A stretch of DNA of 64,000 nucleotides from Saururus chinensis (taxonomy: Eukaryota; Streptophyta; Magnoliopsida; Piperales; Saururaceae), in the NCBI GenBank assembly GCA_035235625.1, contig CP141141.1:21821968-21885967 (forward strand), in the 5' to 3' direction. A program made the translations under genes and the position numbers. The notes beneath the pieces are model-generated. The model ran no database searches and was not told the origin of the DNA. It worked only from the letters and a program-made list of their open reading frames with translations. Below are positions 1 to 11,658 of this stretch, one piece after another; position 1 is the first letter of the stretch, and each line of letters starts with the position of its first letter.

Positions 1-2873
1 GTAATGGACACAGCCCCATGATAAGCAGAGCCATTATCCAAACGTCTCAGAGCAGTTGCAGCACGCACCGGATCAGAAAAAACAGCCAATGCATTTTTAT
101 CGTTCAACCAAACCAGTTCACACTCACCGCCAAACCTCAAAACAAGTGCACTTATGTCTGCATCACTGGGTAAATCTAAAAGAGCAACAACAAGTCTAGG
201 ATCCATATCTATTTGTGGATCAAAAACTGGTAGCTGGACGGGAGTCAATGGGAGTCCAGGCTTATATCCAATAATCCTGGCTGGAGCTTTCGACTTGGGC
301 GTCACATGAACTACAAGGAATCTCCTAGGCTCCCACCCAGCTGCCTGAACTGAAAGTTTCCATCTCTCAGCAATTTGCCTAATCGCATCCCTTTTGTCCT
401 TGGTAGCTGCAGAGAAGACATGTACTCTCATGGCACTTGAAGAGCTCCCCTTAGCCTTCCCCAAGACTAAGTATTTAAGTCTCTCTTCTATGGATATCAC
501 CCACTTTGGTTCTCGCCTAAGCAAATCCGAAAGGAGTTCAGAAACAGATGAGTGCTCACCAAAGTGTAGGGACTCCAGATTAGGAGGCGCGATCTCAAAA
601 GCTTCTGCCAGTACACGTTTTCTTTCCAACTTCACACACTCATCATCACAAACAAGCTTCCTCTGACCAAGAGGAATTCTTTTCCCATTTCCTTCTACAG
701 GTTGAAGTGGGACTGGCAACTTCTGAATGATGGAAGCTTCAAAAACGGTATCAACATGGATCCCACCTGAACTGTTGCCTCCAGCATCACAAGGAACACT
801 TGCAGTTATTCGTCCACAAGAACAGGTGATTGTAACTGGAAAGTCACATCTAATATCGGGACACATAGATGAGGGATGGCAGGAAGCTGTGCAAGCGTGT
901 CTGCAATCCCTCCTTGGTGCCCCACAAACCTGGCCACACGAGATTTTTAAACCCGAAGGGCCAGAGCTAGAACCAGAAGAAGAATCACAAGGAGAAGGAT
1001 GACAAGTCCTTGCACATGCATGCATACCGCATTGCCGAGTTTTTCCACACAGCTGATTACATCTAATATCTCTTGAGCCACAGGGTATGTTCCTCAATAC
1101 CACATGCCCACCTATGCATTCTTTTGCAACTGGAACAGAACACGGCGGGCAGTCCCCAAAATGGCAGCTGTGGGTCGACAGATGGCCACAGGCCTGTGGA
1201 ACCGAACAAGGGTGTTGACACGCCGGGGGAGGGGTACCGCAGGGAAGCGGAGGGGGAATCACAGTCTTCCCACAGGCACAGCTTAGATCCGAAAAGATAG
1301 TCTCAAGGCAAGGTGGGCAATGCCCACTATGACAAAGTGACTGACATGAATGCTGCCCACATCTTTGCTTCTTACCACAAACCATGGGGCACAAATGTGG
1401 ATCCCAATCCTCAGATATCTGGTCACCGGAGCTCGATTGAGGGCAGCACCTCTCATTGCATCTGTGCCTTCCACAACTCTTCTTATGCCCACACGGCCTA
1501 TCACATAAAAACTTACAAGTCTCCTCCCTTGTTTTATAGCACTCAACTGTTCGACAAGACGACCCGCAGCGGCACTTATGCTCAACTAGAACCATACAAG
1601 GCGAGCAATCCCCTTTATGACATGTTGATCTGCACTGGTGCAGACCACATTGAAGGGTCTTGCCGCACACCTCAGAACAGGTGGGAATTGGGTCCAAACA
1701 AGTCTTCCTAGCGTTCATCAACGGGGTTTTTCCACAGTGACAAGTTTTGATCCTACTAGGCAAGAACTCACATTCTCCACAGGGACCCGGATGGCAATTC
1801 TCCCTACACTTATGATTTCCACATGATAAAACCCTCCCACATTCCAAATTGCATGAAAACAGTCCATCAGCCTCACTCACTTTGCCCTTAACAGCCATTT
1901 CCCCACAAATAACTACTTCCTTCTTTTTACTGCAAAAACAAGAGGCAGCGAACAATACCTGGCAAGACTCACAGGGGCCAATGTGGCATCCCCGCTCACA
2001 CCGGTGGCGACTGCAATTCAGGGTCTTGTCACACCGCAGCCCGCAGGATGTCATGGTCGTGCTTTCTGAACATCGCCTTGTGATTGTCTTCTTTCCGCAG
2101 GGGCACCGCCTCGGCGGCGCAAACGCCTTGCAAGGTGGGCAGGGGCCTGGATGGCACTGCAGTACGCACACATGCAGGCAGCGATACTCATCATCACCAG
2201 CACCAGTGCTGCTGCTTCGCAGCTGCAAGGGCTTCCCGCAGGGCTCGCCGCAGGAATGCGGGGTGAGGTACAGGTCTGATGGTGGGTCTGGCAGCTTGCT
2301 GCAGAAGCAGGTGTACCTCAGCTCCTTGGAGGTCACCAGTTGCACGGATTGGCAGCCTGGGCACCTCCAATTCACACCGCAATCCTTCTCTGCGGTGAGG
2401 TCAACTGCGGTCGGCGCCCGTGCCCACTTCTTGATGCAGTTCAAATGAAATATGGAGAAGCAGCTGGAGCACGACCAGATGGGGGCCGACCGCCGGACCA
2501 TATCGTAGCAGATCATGCACTCCACCGCCCCCCTGGAGAGCTTGTCCTGAATCTCATGCACCAACTGCGGAACAGCTGGGCTGCCCCCGGTGCCGCTAAC
2601 TTCCCCACCGCCACCTCCACCTCCACTGCTCGCAGGCACGCCCCTAATATCAGACCGAATTACATAGGCCCTCCGCCCGCCCGCACGGTGGTGGATCTTG
2701 TGCGGGGCTGCTGCTTCGCAGCCATTCTGATTCAGCTCACCTACACCGGCTTCGGATGTTGTGACCACCGCGGAGCCCTTGGCGACCCAGGTCTGCCGGT
2801 GGGCAGAAGCACCTCTATTCGTATGCCTTCCGCCGCCGATGCCGCTTCGATCACGGCGGGGTTGCGAGCTCAT
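1..2873 (-). CDS. NFXL1: NF-X1-type zinc finger protein NFXL1-like, C-terminus beyond window
   Basis: An open minus-strand frame runs from ATG at 2873 off the left edge (957 codons, no intron seen; checked at both ends and in the middle). An in-frame stop at 2990-2988 with no ATG between fixes the start. Residues about 118-175 form a RING/PHD-like finger (CMICYDMVRRSAPIWSCSSC, then WRCPGCQ). From about residue 208 to 670 come roughly nine Cys/His NF-X1 repeats, for example CGLHQCRSTCHKGDCSPC and CGQHSCQSLCHSGHCPPC. Residues about 810-865 resemble an R3H-like nucleic-acid-binding module, followed by the conserved plant NFXL1 tail (RLDNGSAYHGAVSI at the edge). In the family, the RING-like part is linked to E3 ligase activity and the repeats to DNA binding; Arabidopsis NFXL1 acts in the nucleus in stress and defence responses. 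Family identity is very secure; function here is inferred. Confidence 0.95.
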   Translation of the reverse strand, partial: MSSQPRRDRSGIGGGRHTNRGASAHRQTWVAKGSAVVTTSEAGVGELNQNGCEAAAPHKIHHRAGGRRAYVIRSDIRGVPASSGGGGGGGEVSGTGGSPAVPQLVHEIQDKLSRGAVECMICYDMVRRSAPIWSCSSCFSIFHLNCIKKWARAPTAVDLTAEKDCGVNWRCPGCQSVQLVTSKELRYTCFCSKLPDPPSDLYLTPHSCGEPCGKPLQLRSSSTGAGDDEYRCLHVCVLQCHPGPCPPCKAFAPPRRCPCGKKTITRRCSESTTMTSCGLRCDKTLNCSRHRCERGCHIGPCESCQVLFAASCFCSKKKEVVICGEMAVKGKVSEADGLFSCNLECGRVLSCGNHKCRENCHPGPCGECEFLPSRIKTCHCGKTPLMNARKTCLDPIPTCSEVCGKTLQCGLHQCRSTCHKGDCSPCMVLVEHKCRCGSSCRTVECYKTREETCKFLCDRPCGHKKSCGRHRCNERCCPQSSSGDQISEDWDPHLCPMVCGKKQRCGQHSCQSLCHSGHCPPCLETIFSDLSCACGKTVIPPPLPCGTPPPACQHPCSVPQACGHLSTHSCHFGDCPPCSVPVAKECIGGHVVLRNIPCGSRDIRCNQLCGKTRQCGMHACARTCHPSPCDSSSGSSSGPSGLKISCGQVCGAPRRDCRHACTASCHPSSMCPDIRCDFPVTITCSCGRITASVPCDAGGNSSGGIHVDTVFEASIIQKLPVPLQPVEGNGKRIPLGQRKLVCDDECVKLERKRVLAEAFEIAPPNLESLHFGEHSSVSELLSDLLRREPKWVISIEERLKYLVLGKAKGSSSSAMRVHVFSAATKDKRDAIRQIAERWKLSVQAAGWEPRRFLVVHVTPKSKAPARIIGYKPGLPLTPVQLPVFDPQIDMDPRLVVALLDLPSDADISALVLRFGGECELVWLNDKNALAVFSDPVRAATALRRLDNGSAYHGAVSI

Positions 2874-3160
2874 CAGGAATCCCGAATCGGAATCGCCGAT
2901 TCCTCCCGTGTCGCCCAGAATCGGAAATTGAAATCGACGGGAAATCGGGGAAAGAGGAAAGATTTGGGGGAAATGTAAATTGGAGGGTTAGGGTTCGACA
3001 AGGATTGACCGCGATGAAAATCAGGAAACCCTAACCCTAAACGGAGATGGGGGGTTGATCGGAAGTCGGTCAGAGCCTTTTGCCGCCCTGATTGATTTCT
3101 GGGTCGGGATTGTATGTGGCTGCTGAGGGGAGGAGGAAGGCGAGGTTAGGGCTTTTATAG
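2874..3160 (-). promoter_or_regulatory. NFXL1 5' leader and core promoter with TATA box
   Basis: On the minus strand CTATAAAAGC (3160-3151) is a good TATA box about 280 bases before the ATG, placing the start of transcription near 3120 and giving a leader of about 250 bases. The leader has telobox-type CCCTAA motifs at 3042-3026 (two in tandem) and 2995-2985. Teloboxes are known in promoters and leaders of plant growth and translation genes. The transcription start is inferred. Confidence 0.6.
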
Positions 3161-4492
3161 GGGGGAAGAGGTTTCTTGGAGAAAAAGGAAAATGGTCGTG
3201 GCAGGAGGAGAATGGGACCGACGGGTCCGACTTGGGTTGTGCGAACTTTGAAGCTTCTCAATTTCTTGATAGAAAGGAAAAGAAATGTTGAGAAGTCTCC
3301 CACCCTGTTTTTATCCACCCCACCTCATTAACATTGTTGGGTTCGGCTGGCTAAAATAAGAGGCGGAAGACTCTTATCCCAAAGGAAATAGCAACTTGAT
3401 TGTGAGAAAGTTAAATTTTCCTTTGGGTTTAATTTTTTCTTAAAGAAACATGAGCTCGATTTTTCTTTTTACAAAAAATTTGTATGAAGCGTGGGTATAT
3501 GACATCATGTATGATTGAATCGAGATCTAACGGTGCAATAGGTAAAAACTAATTTATCTTTTCAGTTATGTGTGTCACCTGTTAGAAATCTGACAATGCA
3601 CAATACTCAATCTTGCACGTGAGCCTAGATTATTTAGTTTTTATCATTTTTGTTATGTGTGTAGTTTGTTAGAAATTTGACAATACAAAATACTCAAGCT
3701 TGTAAGCCTAGACTATTTAGTTTCTATTATAATAATATTTTATTAGCAGGCCCGCATATGGGCGGCCATACTTTTATCACCTCTAGCTTCATTTTATTTA
3801 CTTTAAATGGTTAAGTAGTTAATAAATAGAATTTTAAGTTTATTTTCCTTTCTCTTAGATGTGCATTTTATCATTAAATAAAAACTACTATAAGGATAAC
3901 AATGATAACTCCATCTCTGCCTGAGTGCCACAAACCACAAAATTATTATAATATGTTCATAAAAATATTAAGACATGGGTACAAAGGTGTTAAATAAAAA
4001 ATCCATATTAACATCATAGCACCTAATGAAAATGAAAAACAATTACAAAGCCATCGATATTCCTAATTTTGAGTTCAATTAAGAATATATCATAATAGTA
4101 TCCTTGTGAAAGCAAAGCCCAAGCTGAAGTGTTAATTGCTTTTAATCTAATCAAGCCAATATAAACACCAATGATAGTAATATCATCAATTTTCAGCTTT
4201 CTAATCAAGGATGAGACTATTTTCTTAATCCAAAATATGGAAGAAAGAAGGAACCTGATTAAAATAGGAAGTGGACACCAAGAAACTTCCTACAACCTAG
4301 AAGAGGGGTCCGGGGGGAGGTCATGGTTGGATTGGGGGTGAGATCGTGGGAGAGGTCAAAGGTGGATACGAAGATTGAGGAGAAAGGGGGGGATTCTTTC
4401 AGCAAGAACTAGAGGAGAAGGTGGTTGTGTGAGCAATGAGAGGGAGGGTTAGATGGATAGGTGGGGGCGATACGTTGACTGAGGATTAGATT
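3161..4492. other. Intergenic DNA with a short direct duplication
   Basis: No gene is supported. A direct duplication of about 75-85 bases lies at about 3565-3640 and 3651-3727; both copies carry GTTATGTGTG, GTTAGAAAT, GACAAT and ATACTCAA in order and end near TATTTAGTTT. From 4300 the DNA is G-rich on the plus strand and similar in tone to the stretch after 7822, as if LTR-D copy 1 had landed in one G-rich block. Confidence 0.55.
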
Positions 4493-7400
4493 TGTAAGAT
4501 CCCTAAATCCTAAACCAGTTTATTTAATCTTATTTAATTATTATTATGTGGTTTAATGTTAATTTGGTCAGTTTTGATTTATTTTCAAATTTAAGGTGGT
4601 GAACAATGGTTTTAATCAAAATTTCTTCATTTTGATTGTTTTTATGTTAATATAAGTCAATACAAATTTTTCTGGAAATTTTTAAAATTTTGACTATTTT
4701 TCCCGAAAAGTTAAGGGGTGGGACCTACCGTAGGCCCCACGTGTAAAATTAGGATTATATATCCCAAATGACCCTAAAAACATCTTATGACAATAATTAA
4801 ATGTTTCAAAATTTTTAGACATAAATTTGGGGTTAAAATAAGCAAGTTTTCTATTTTTAGTGTTAAATTCTATTTATACCACACCTATTAGGTCACCCCA
4901 AAGCATACTATAAATAAAATGGCACAACCACTTTCCCATTTGGGAAAGGGCTAGAATCTGTGGCTTAGGAGGCCCTAATCCCCATTTACAAAGAAGGAAA
5001 GATGATTAAGGTAAAGATTAGCTTAATTTTTTAATGATTTCTTAGGGTTTCTCATAAACTTTTTAAATATCTTCTTTTGCCAATGTTTAATCTTGATTTC
5101 TACCTATAAGGCTACTGATTTTAACCTCTATTTCAAACCCTTATGAAAGTATTTTCAATTTTGAACTCAATAAACCCTAGATCTACAAGTTTTCTAGTTA
5201 TTTAGGCATTTTAATCAGATATATAGAAGTATTAACAAAACCCTATTGTGGGTAGGATTTTGAAGGAGTTGGAGCATCGATTTCAAGTCAAAAAAGTCAC
5301 AGGAGGTAAGGGCTTTCATCCTAAATAGGTCTATGATTTCATATTTGAAATGTGGTGGAGTTTTATATGGGTTTGCATGGAGTTGAGCTTTAATGGCGGA
5401 TTTAGAAAAACTTAATCTTTCTTGCGATTTCTTGGTGTTTTTTATTGTAAATGGCTAGATTTACTTTTTCCTAAGCTTGGATTTTATTATTATGAGGTTT
5501 GGGAGTGATATTTGAAGGTTTAAGATATATATGTGAATTTTTTATTTTAAATTCGAAAGGAAGAAGATGAACCAAAACTTCAGTTCTGGTGATCGAATGG
5601 CCCTGCAGGGCATTTAAACGCCAACACAGCAATTTGGTATTTTTGTTATTTTGCCCATTTTTATGTTTTTATTCTTAAGTACCATTTCGTATATTTATGA
5701 TGAGTAATTTATGCTAGGATGAGCTACTAGAAGGGTATGAATTTGATGTTGGAAGCTATGATGAATATGTAAGTATTATGTGAATTACATGTTATTTGGT
5801 TAAGCATGTTATAAATTCTTGGCTTGAATTGATGTTGAATGATTCCTTATATTTTAAGTATGATTCCAACAAGGTTATAGCATGAAAATAGATTTGTATA
5901 TTTTTACATATTATGATAAAATTATGGATGAATGATGGTGTCGTGTTTAGCTTTAAGTGTGGTAATGAATATGCTTACTTAAGTCTAGCATGAGATTAAT
6001 TGCACTTGATTTGAATTGTGTTTTTCGATGGTTTTCACTCATGATTTTAGTAAGGAGTCATGATTAAATGTTAAATAACATGTGTGTAATATATTAATGG
6101 GATGTTTATAATGCATGTACATATGCTTAGAATTGAATGTTTCTACCATGTACACACACATGTGGGGGTAATTATGGTGATTGTTGATGCTTATGATTAG
6201 AAATGATGCATGTATGGCTGATGGGGAGCATGTTTCATGAATTAGAATTTGTGTGGTCATTGCTCACGTATGTACCATGTTGCATGTATCATAAAATAGA
6301 TTTACGAATAAGATTTTATCGAGATTAGCCGTGTTGATCGATTGGATGCAATTGTATGATATTGCTTACCGGGTTAATCGATCGAAGGCTTATCGATTTG
6401 GTTTTATGTCCGAAAGGACTGGGTTTTACGTCCTTCGAGGAAGGGTTTTCCTCCCCGGGTTGAGAATAGCGACAATGCTATGAGGAGACAAAACTATTGA
6501 GACCATCTGGACCTTGAGAATACAAGCTAGTGTAGCCTAGTGCACCGGCTTACTGGGGGTATTCTTCCCTGTTAGGGAATTTACCCAAACTGCGTAATTC
6601 CTTAAGACTTTCCATTTGGGGATTGTTTTGAGTTAGCAGGGATTGTTTAAGCTTCGGCCGATTAAGTAGGGTTGTTTTATCAACTTGTATGGTTATGATT
6701 GTGTGTTAGAGACACTTGATATACAGGTTGATTGATTATGGATATGCATGATATGATTGTGTGGTAGAGACACTTCTCATGCAGGTTAAATGTGATGAAT
6801 ATGCATGATGTGATTGTGTGGTAGAGACACTTCTCACACAGGTTAAATATGCATGATATGATTGTGTGGTAGAGACACTTCTCATGCAAGTTAAATGGTT
6901 ATGAATATGCATAATATGATTGTGTGGTAGAGACATTTCTCATGTAGGTTAAATGTGATGAATATGCATGATATGATTATGTGGTAGAGACACTTCTCAT
7001 GAAAGTTAAATATGCATGATGTGATTGTGTGTTGGAGACATGTGTCATGCAGGTTAAATGTTATAAAGGAGAATGGGTATGCATGGATATGTATGGTATG
7101 CTTGAGACACCCTTCATGCAGGATAGATGTTTATGTTATAATGCGATTATTCATGCTATGAATAGTATGTTTGAGTTATTTGCATGTAGGATAATTACTC
7201 ATGATCAAGTATGGTTATGGTGAGAAAAGTAATCTAATTTGGGATATTATGTGATATGTAGATCTGATAGACCATGTTGATATATCGTAGTTATTTTCTG
7301 ATTTACAGTTTCCATATTCAAAACCTTACTGACTTTATACTCACCCCATTTTCTGTGATTTCTGTTTTGGGGCTGCATGGTGCAACATGTAGTTGATCAG

Positions 7401-7821
7401 GATCCTCTGTATGAGGAACGGTTGGGGAGTGCTTTGGAGTAGGCGTGGATGCCTTGAGACTCTGCTATATTTTTTTATTTACTCTTCTTTGATGTTAGAA
7501 CATTATATATGGTTGATCTTTTTCCAGACTCTTGTAACTCTTGTGGTTTTAGACTTATTTATAACTTTCTGATTCGAGCCATGTTTGTCTGCTCAGTATT
7601 CTAAGTTGTGGGTTGATACTTGAGGACTGTTTTTGATTTAAAGTCCTTTTATAGTTTTCTTATTTCTCTTGCACAAAGACTTAAAGTTGTGCACCTCCAT
7701 GTGTAATTTACCCACTAGAGGGGTCAAGACTTCTGCAGTTTCATAATTTGTTGCCCCCTTGTGCTTCAACCATCCCTTGGACCAGGTTTGGCTTAGATCA
7801 GGTGAGTACCGGGGCTTGACA
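4493..7821 (+). mobile_element. LTR-D copy 1, solo long LTR (3.3 kb)
   Basis: It begins TGTAAGATCCCTAAATCC and ends TACCGGGGCTTGACA, with TG...CA ends. Flanking 5-mers AGATT (4488-4492) and AGTTT (7822-7826) differ at one base and may be a decayed target duplication. The reverse complement of copy 2 (19549-29230) matches it, for example in the GGGTTAATCGATCG block at about 6370-6450 and the same start and end. No gag, pol, primer site or polypurine tract adjoins it, so it reads as a solo LTR. The long LTR and termini suggest a Ty3/gypsy chromovirus-like source; that is inference. Confidence 0.8.
6695..7068 (+). repeat. Minisatellite with higher-order 58-57-48 bp pattern inside LTR-D copy 1
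   Basis: Seven units begin (A/G)TGATTGTGTG and continue GTAGAGACACTTCTCATG and GGTTAAAT. Starts are at 6695, 6753, 6810, 6858, 6916, 6973 and 7021, giving lengths 58, 57, 48, 58, 57, 48 and a decayed last unit. The short third and sixth units lack the same ten or so bases, so a trimer of about 163 bases was itself duplicated. Open frames across it are by-products of the repeat. Confidence 0.9.
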
Positions 7822-8570
7822 AGTTTTGTGGGTGGAGAGGAGGGGATGATGAAGGTCAAAGGTGAGAGCAATTTCCATAGAGTGAAATCGGGGATGAGGA
7901 GGAAGGGATGGGGAGAACACTAACATAGAGAGCGTCCAGTGAAGGAGAGGGTACAGATCAGGTTTTGAGTTCAATTGAAGATGGACAAAAGGGAGGCTGA
8001 ATTAATGAGGGGTAAGATGAGAATTTACAAACAATATGAACTAAGAACTTCATTGGATGTTGGTAGGGCTTCTTTTTGGTTCGTCTGATATTTGATGAGC
8101 AACTTAGAATTATCCCACGGTTTGGAAATGAGTGGCTCACACACATGATCATTACTATACAACTCTTCTCTCTCTTTATATTATACTAAGAAGAAAACAC
8201 ATGGATTATGTGTAAATACATATTACATAAAAAAATAAAATATGTATTGAACAAACACATACATAATGATCATAAATTACACACTGATAATTATAAGTGT
8301 TATACTAACCCAAATATATTAGCAGTAAGAAACTGTGAGTTTAAATCTCATAGGCTTAATATTAAGTCATCAGTTGGAGAGGACAATGGCATTGAAGGAC
8401 CATGTCATGGAAATCACCCTTCGTATTCATGGCCAGTTGGTAGTCAGCCTATTTTAATAAAGCTTGTTAAGGGTTTTCCAATTGTGTCAAAATTGCACAA
8501 ATATAAATATGTGTAATATAAGCACAATTTTATTATTAAGAAGTGTGTTGTTTGAGTAAGACTAACAAAA
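7822..8570. other. Intergenic DNA, no gene seen
   Basis: The left part is G-rich (GGGTGGAGAGGAGGGG), the right part AT-rich. Short open frames lack codon bias or any recognised family. Confidence 0.4.
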
Positions 8571-8574
8571 AAAT

Positions 8575-10260
8575 TCAAAAAAGTATACTCTACACGCCTC
8601 ATTTGATAGAGCTCATCGAACAATTTCTAACGATAATAAGGTGTAAAACCGATTTCGGAAGTATAACATATGACTTTGCAAAGTTACAAAAAAATACAAT
8701 ATAAAAACTAGGTCAATATTAGATTGACATGTGGCAACTATCTAAAAGAATCTCATTGGAGTAGGATATCTAAGTAAAGGGTTTTATTGAAGTACACCTA
8801 AACCACATCAAATCAAACTTATTTCTAGAATCATTATAGGAAATATGAGGACAAAATAGAATTTTTTTTAAAAAATCTATCATCGCCTGGACACTTTATA
8901 TTGTAATATGATACCATTATATTATATAAAGCAAACTAATTGAGGATAGATTTTTATCATACTTCCTATATTGCCCTCATGTTTTACTATAATGCCCTTC
9001 AATACAAGTTTGAATTGGTATTAGATATGAGAATATATTAGTATAACTATTTACTTAGATTCTTTTAGACAACTCCCAATGGACAATCTAATATTGTTTG
9101 TTGATACTATATGAATTTACTTTTTATGTTATGTTTATTTTAACTTTATAAAGTTATATCTTGCACTCCCGAACTCAAATTTGTATGTTCTTAGTATCGT
9201 TGGAAAGGTCTTGATGATCTTTATAAAATGAGTTCATATGAGCATGTTTTTTCGATTTTTTTTCTTCTATGCGACCCACATAAACAACACGCTTCAAGAT
9301 AATAATTTTTAGTATTTTTACCCTAAACTCATGATGAGCTCTATCAAATGAGACTCACAATCAAACTTGTCTTGAATATGAATGATGTGCTCTTCTGTGA
9401 GAAGCCTTTCCACCATATTCCTTTGCCAAGTTATGACCTAATATTGACTCTATAAGAGTTAGACTAGTAGTTAACTACTACGAGTATATATGGGTTAATA
9501 TAGTACTTATAATTATATGTATAATATTATGATCATTGTGATCTTAGTAACATGTATTATAACTATAGCATGTAAGGGAGAACTATGTTCAATCCATACT
9601 TTATTCCTATTTTTTTATTCTATAATGCTCTTTAATACAAGTTTTAGTTGATATGTGATAAGAGGAGATTTTAGTAAAACTATTTATTTCAATTCTTTTA
9701 GATGGATGTAACATGTCAACCTAATATTGGTTGTTGATTTGGCATGGATTCTACTTTTTATGTTAAGTTAATTTTAAATTTGTAAAGTTGTATCTTGCAT
9801 TCCCAAATTTGGATTCATGCATTCTTAGTATCGTTGGAAAGCTCTCGATGAACTCTATTAAATGAGATCCCACGTGAGTACATTTTCTAAAAAAAATTTG
9901 TGGGTCCCATGCATACAATGCGCTTCTCAATAATAATTTTTTGTATCTTTAACTATATTACACATGTTCTAGTATTATTGGAAAACTCCCAACGAGCTTT
10001 ATCAAATGAGACTCACCGACAAACTGATCCTGAATGTGAATAATGCCCTCCATGGTGCAAAGTCTTTCGATATCATTGTCTTTGCCAACCTATGACATAA
10101 TACTAAGCCTATAAGATTTGGACTCACAGTTGCCTAGCTACTATAATTATATATGCAATAGTATAGTGCTTATAGTTATATGTGTATTGTAATTAATAAT
10201 CATTATAATCTTAAAAGCATGTATTATAGCTATACCATGCAAGAGGAACCTTTGTTCAAT
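8575..10260. repeat. R1 repeat cluster: one inverted and two direct copies of a ~640 bp unit
   Basis: Two direct, diverged copies start near 8980 and 9625 (period about 640). Both contain in order a TTCTTTTAGA block, CTAATATTG, a TTTGTAAAGTT-like block, TTAGTATCGTTGGAAAG, TATCAAATGAGACTCAC, a TTTGCCAA block and AACTACTA/TAGCTACTA. Sequence from about 8870 back to 8575 is the reverse complement of the first part of the unit, so 8575-9350 is a large imperfect inverted repeat. A third direct copy lies near 16720-17335. No coding sequence was recognised in the unit. Confidence 0.75.
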
Positions 10261-11274
10261 ATATACTTTATTTCTAATTTATTTTATTTTTTCTTATTTA
10301 ATCTATATTTACACATGTAATATATGTGCATTCTTGCTAGTATGTATGAATGCATGTATGTATGTACATATTTAAATGTGCATGTGTAAATATATACAAT
10401 GGATATGAGCATAAATATAAAAGTTAAATCATGTGTAGACAACATATATGAGTACAAATGCCAAAGTTAAATCACTTTACAAATATTTTTTCCATATGAT
10501 ACCAATATATATACTTGGTAAAAATATATTATTATAAAATATTTATCAATAGGTTTTGTCCGAAAATACCATAATCTACTATACGCTCAAAAATATGTAA
10601 GGATATAGTTCAATAAGGCACACATCTCATACATTAAATTATATCTTTATTTCTTGGGAAAATTTATTTATTTATTTAATAAAATTTTAAACATCTTTTA
10701 CTATTGAAAAAGATACAATATAAAAATGGAAATCATATATATATATATATATATATATACTATCTCTAACATTTTAAAAAAAAATTATTATCATATTAAG
10801 TAATTATAATATTTTCACATAGACACTAGAAATACATAGATTTTTGTTTCCTTTTTTATAATGTTAGAATGACAATCTATAATTTTTTACAACATATATC
10901 TAAGGTTAGATTAAACACAAATCATTATACATGTAATAGCTCACTGATAACTATTGGACTAAGACTCAACTATTATATGATTGTATATATATTAATAGCC
11001 TACAATTATTTATAATTATTTTATTAATTATTTGGCACATTTTGGTTTTCTCCACACCAAATGTGGAGACTAATACTCCTTGATACAAAATCTATTCAAT
11101 CATTTAATGTCAAAACATTTATGTAAAGCCCATTACTATCTTTATTGTCCATGTTTATATTCTCTTGTTCTCAACAATAAATCCTATAAAACAGGAAAAA
11201 AATATTCTTTATTCACTAACTAGTGCATGTGATATGATGTAAATATGCATTAATGCATTTTAAATTGAGAAGGG

Positions 11275-11327
<53 letters not shown>

Positions 11328-11484
11328 TAAGTATGTGAAATTTATGATCATTATGATCCTAAAAGACTATATTATAACTATATCATGCAAGAAATACCTT
11401 TGTTCGATACGTACTTTATTTCTAATTTATTTTATTTTTTCTCTTCCAATCTTTATTTACAAACATAATATGTGTGCATGCTTG

Positions 11485-11562
<78 letters not shown>

Positions 11563-11658
11563 CTCACACAAGCTTCAATGAGGTTGATTCTTGTAGGGTC
11601 ATTTATGTCGAACCACAATCAAATGTGCATATGGGACTACGCAAAATGGGTGGCAAAT
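10261..11658. repeat. AT-rich DNA with microsatellites
   Basis: (TA)n tracts lie at about 10734-10760, 11275-11323 and 11489-11520; the last runs straight into a 40-base (GA)n at 11521-11560. The 11330-11490 block again resembles R1-associated sequence seen near 10190-10330 (CATGCAAGA...TACTTTATTTCTAATTTATTTTA). Open frames with YIYIYI or ERERER peptides here are microsatellite artefacts. Confidence 0.8.

Noticed and set aside
1283..2978. Several open frames on both strands inside the NFXL1 gene (up to 212 codons)
   Set aside because: They are out of frame with the continuous minus-strand NF-X1 coding sequence and have no family features; they result from its GC-rich, Cys-codon-rich composition.
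6680..6936. Repetitive minus-strand peptides
   Set aside because: They are translations of the 58/57/48-bp minisatellite in LTR-D copy 1.
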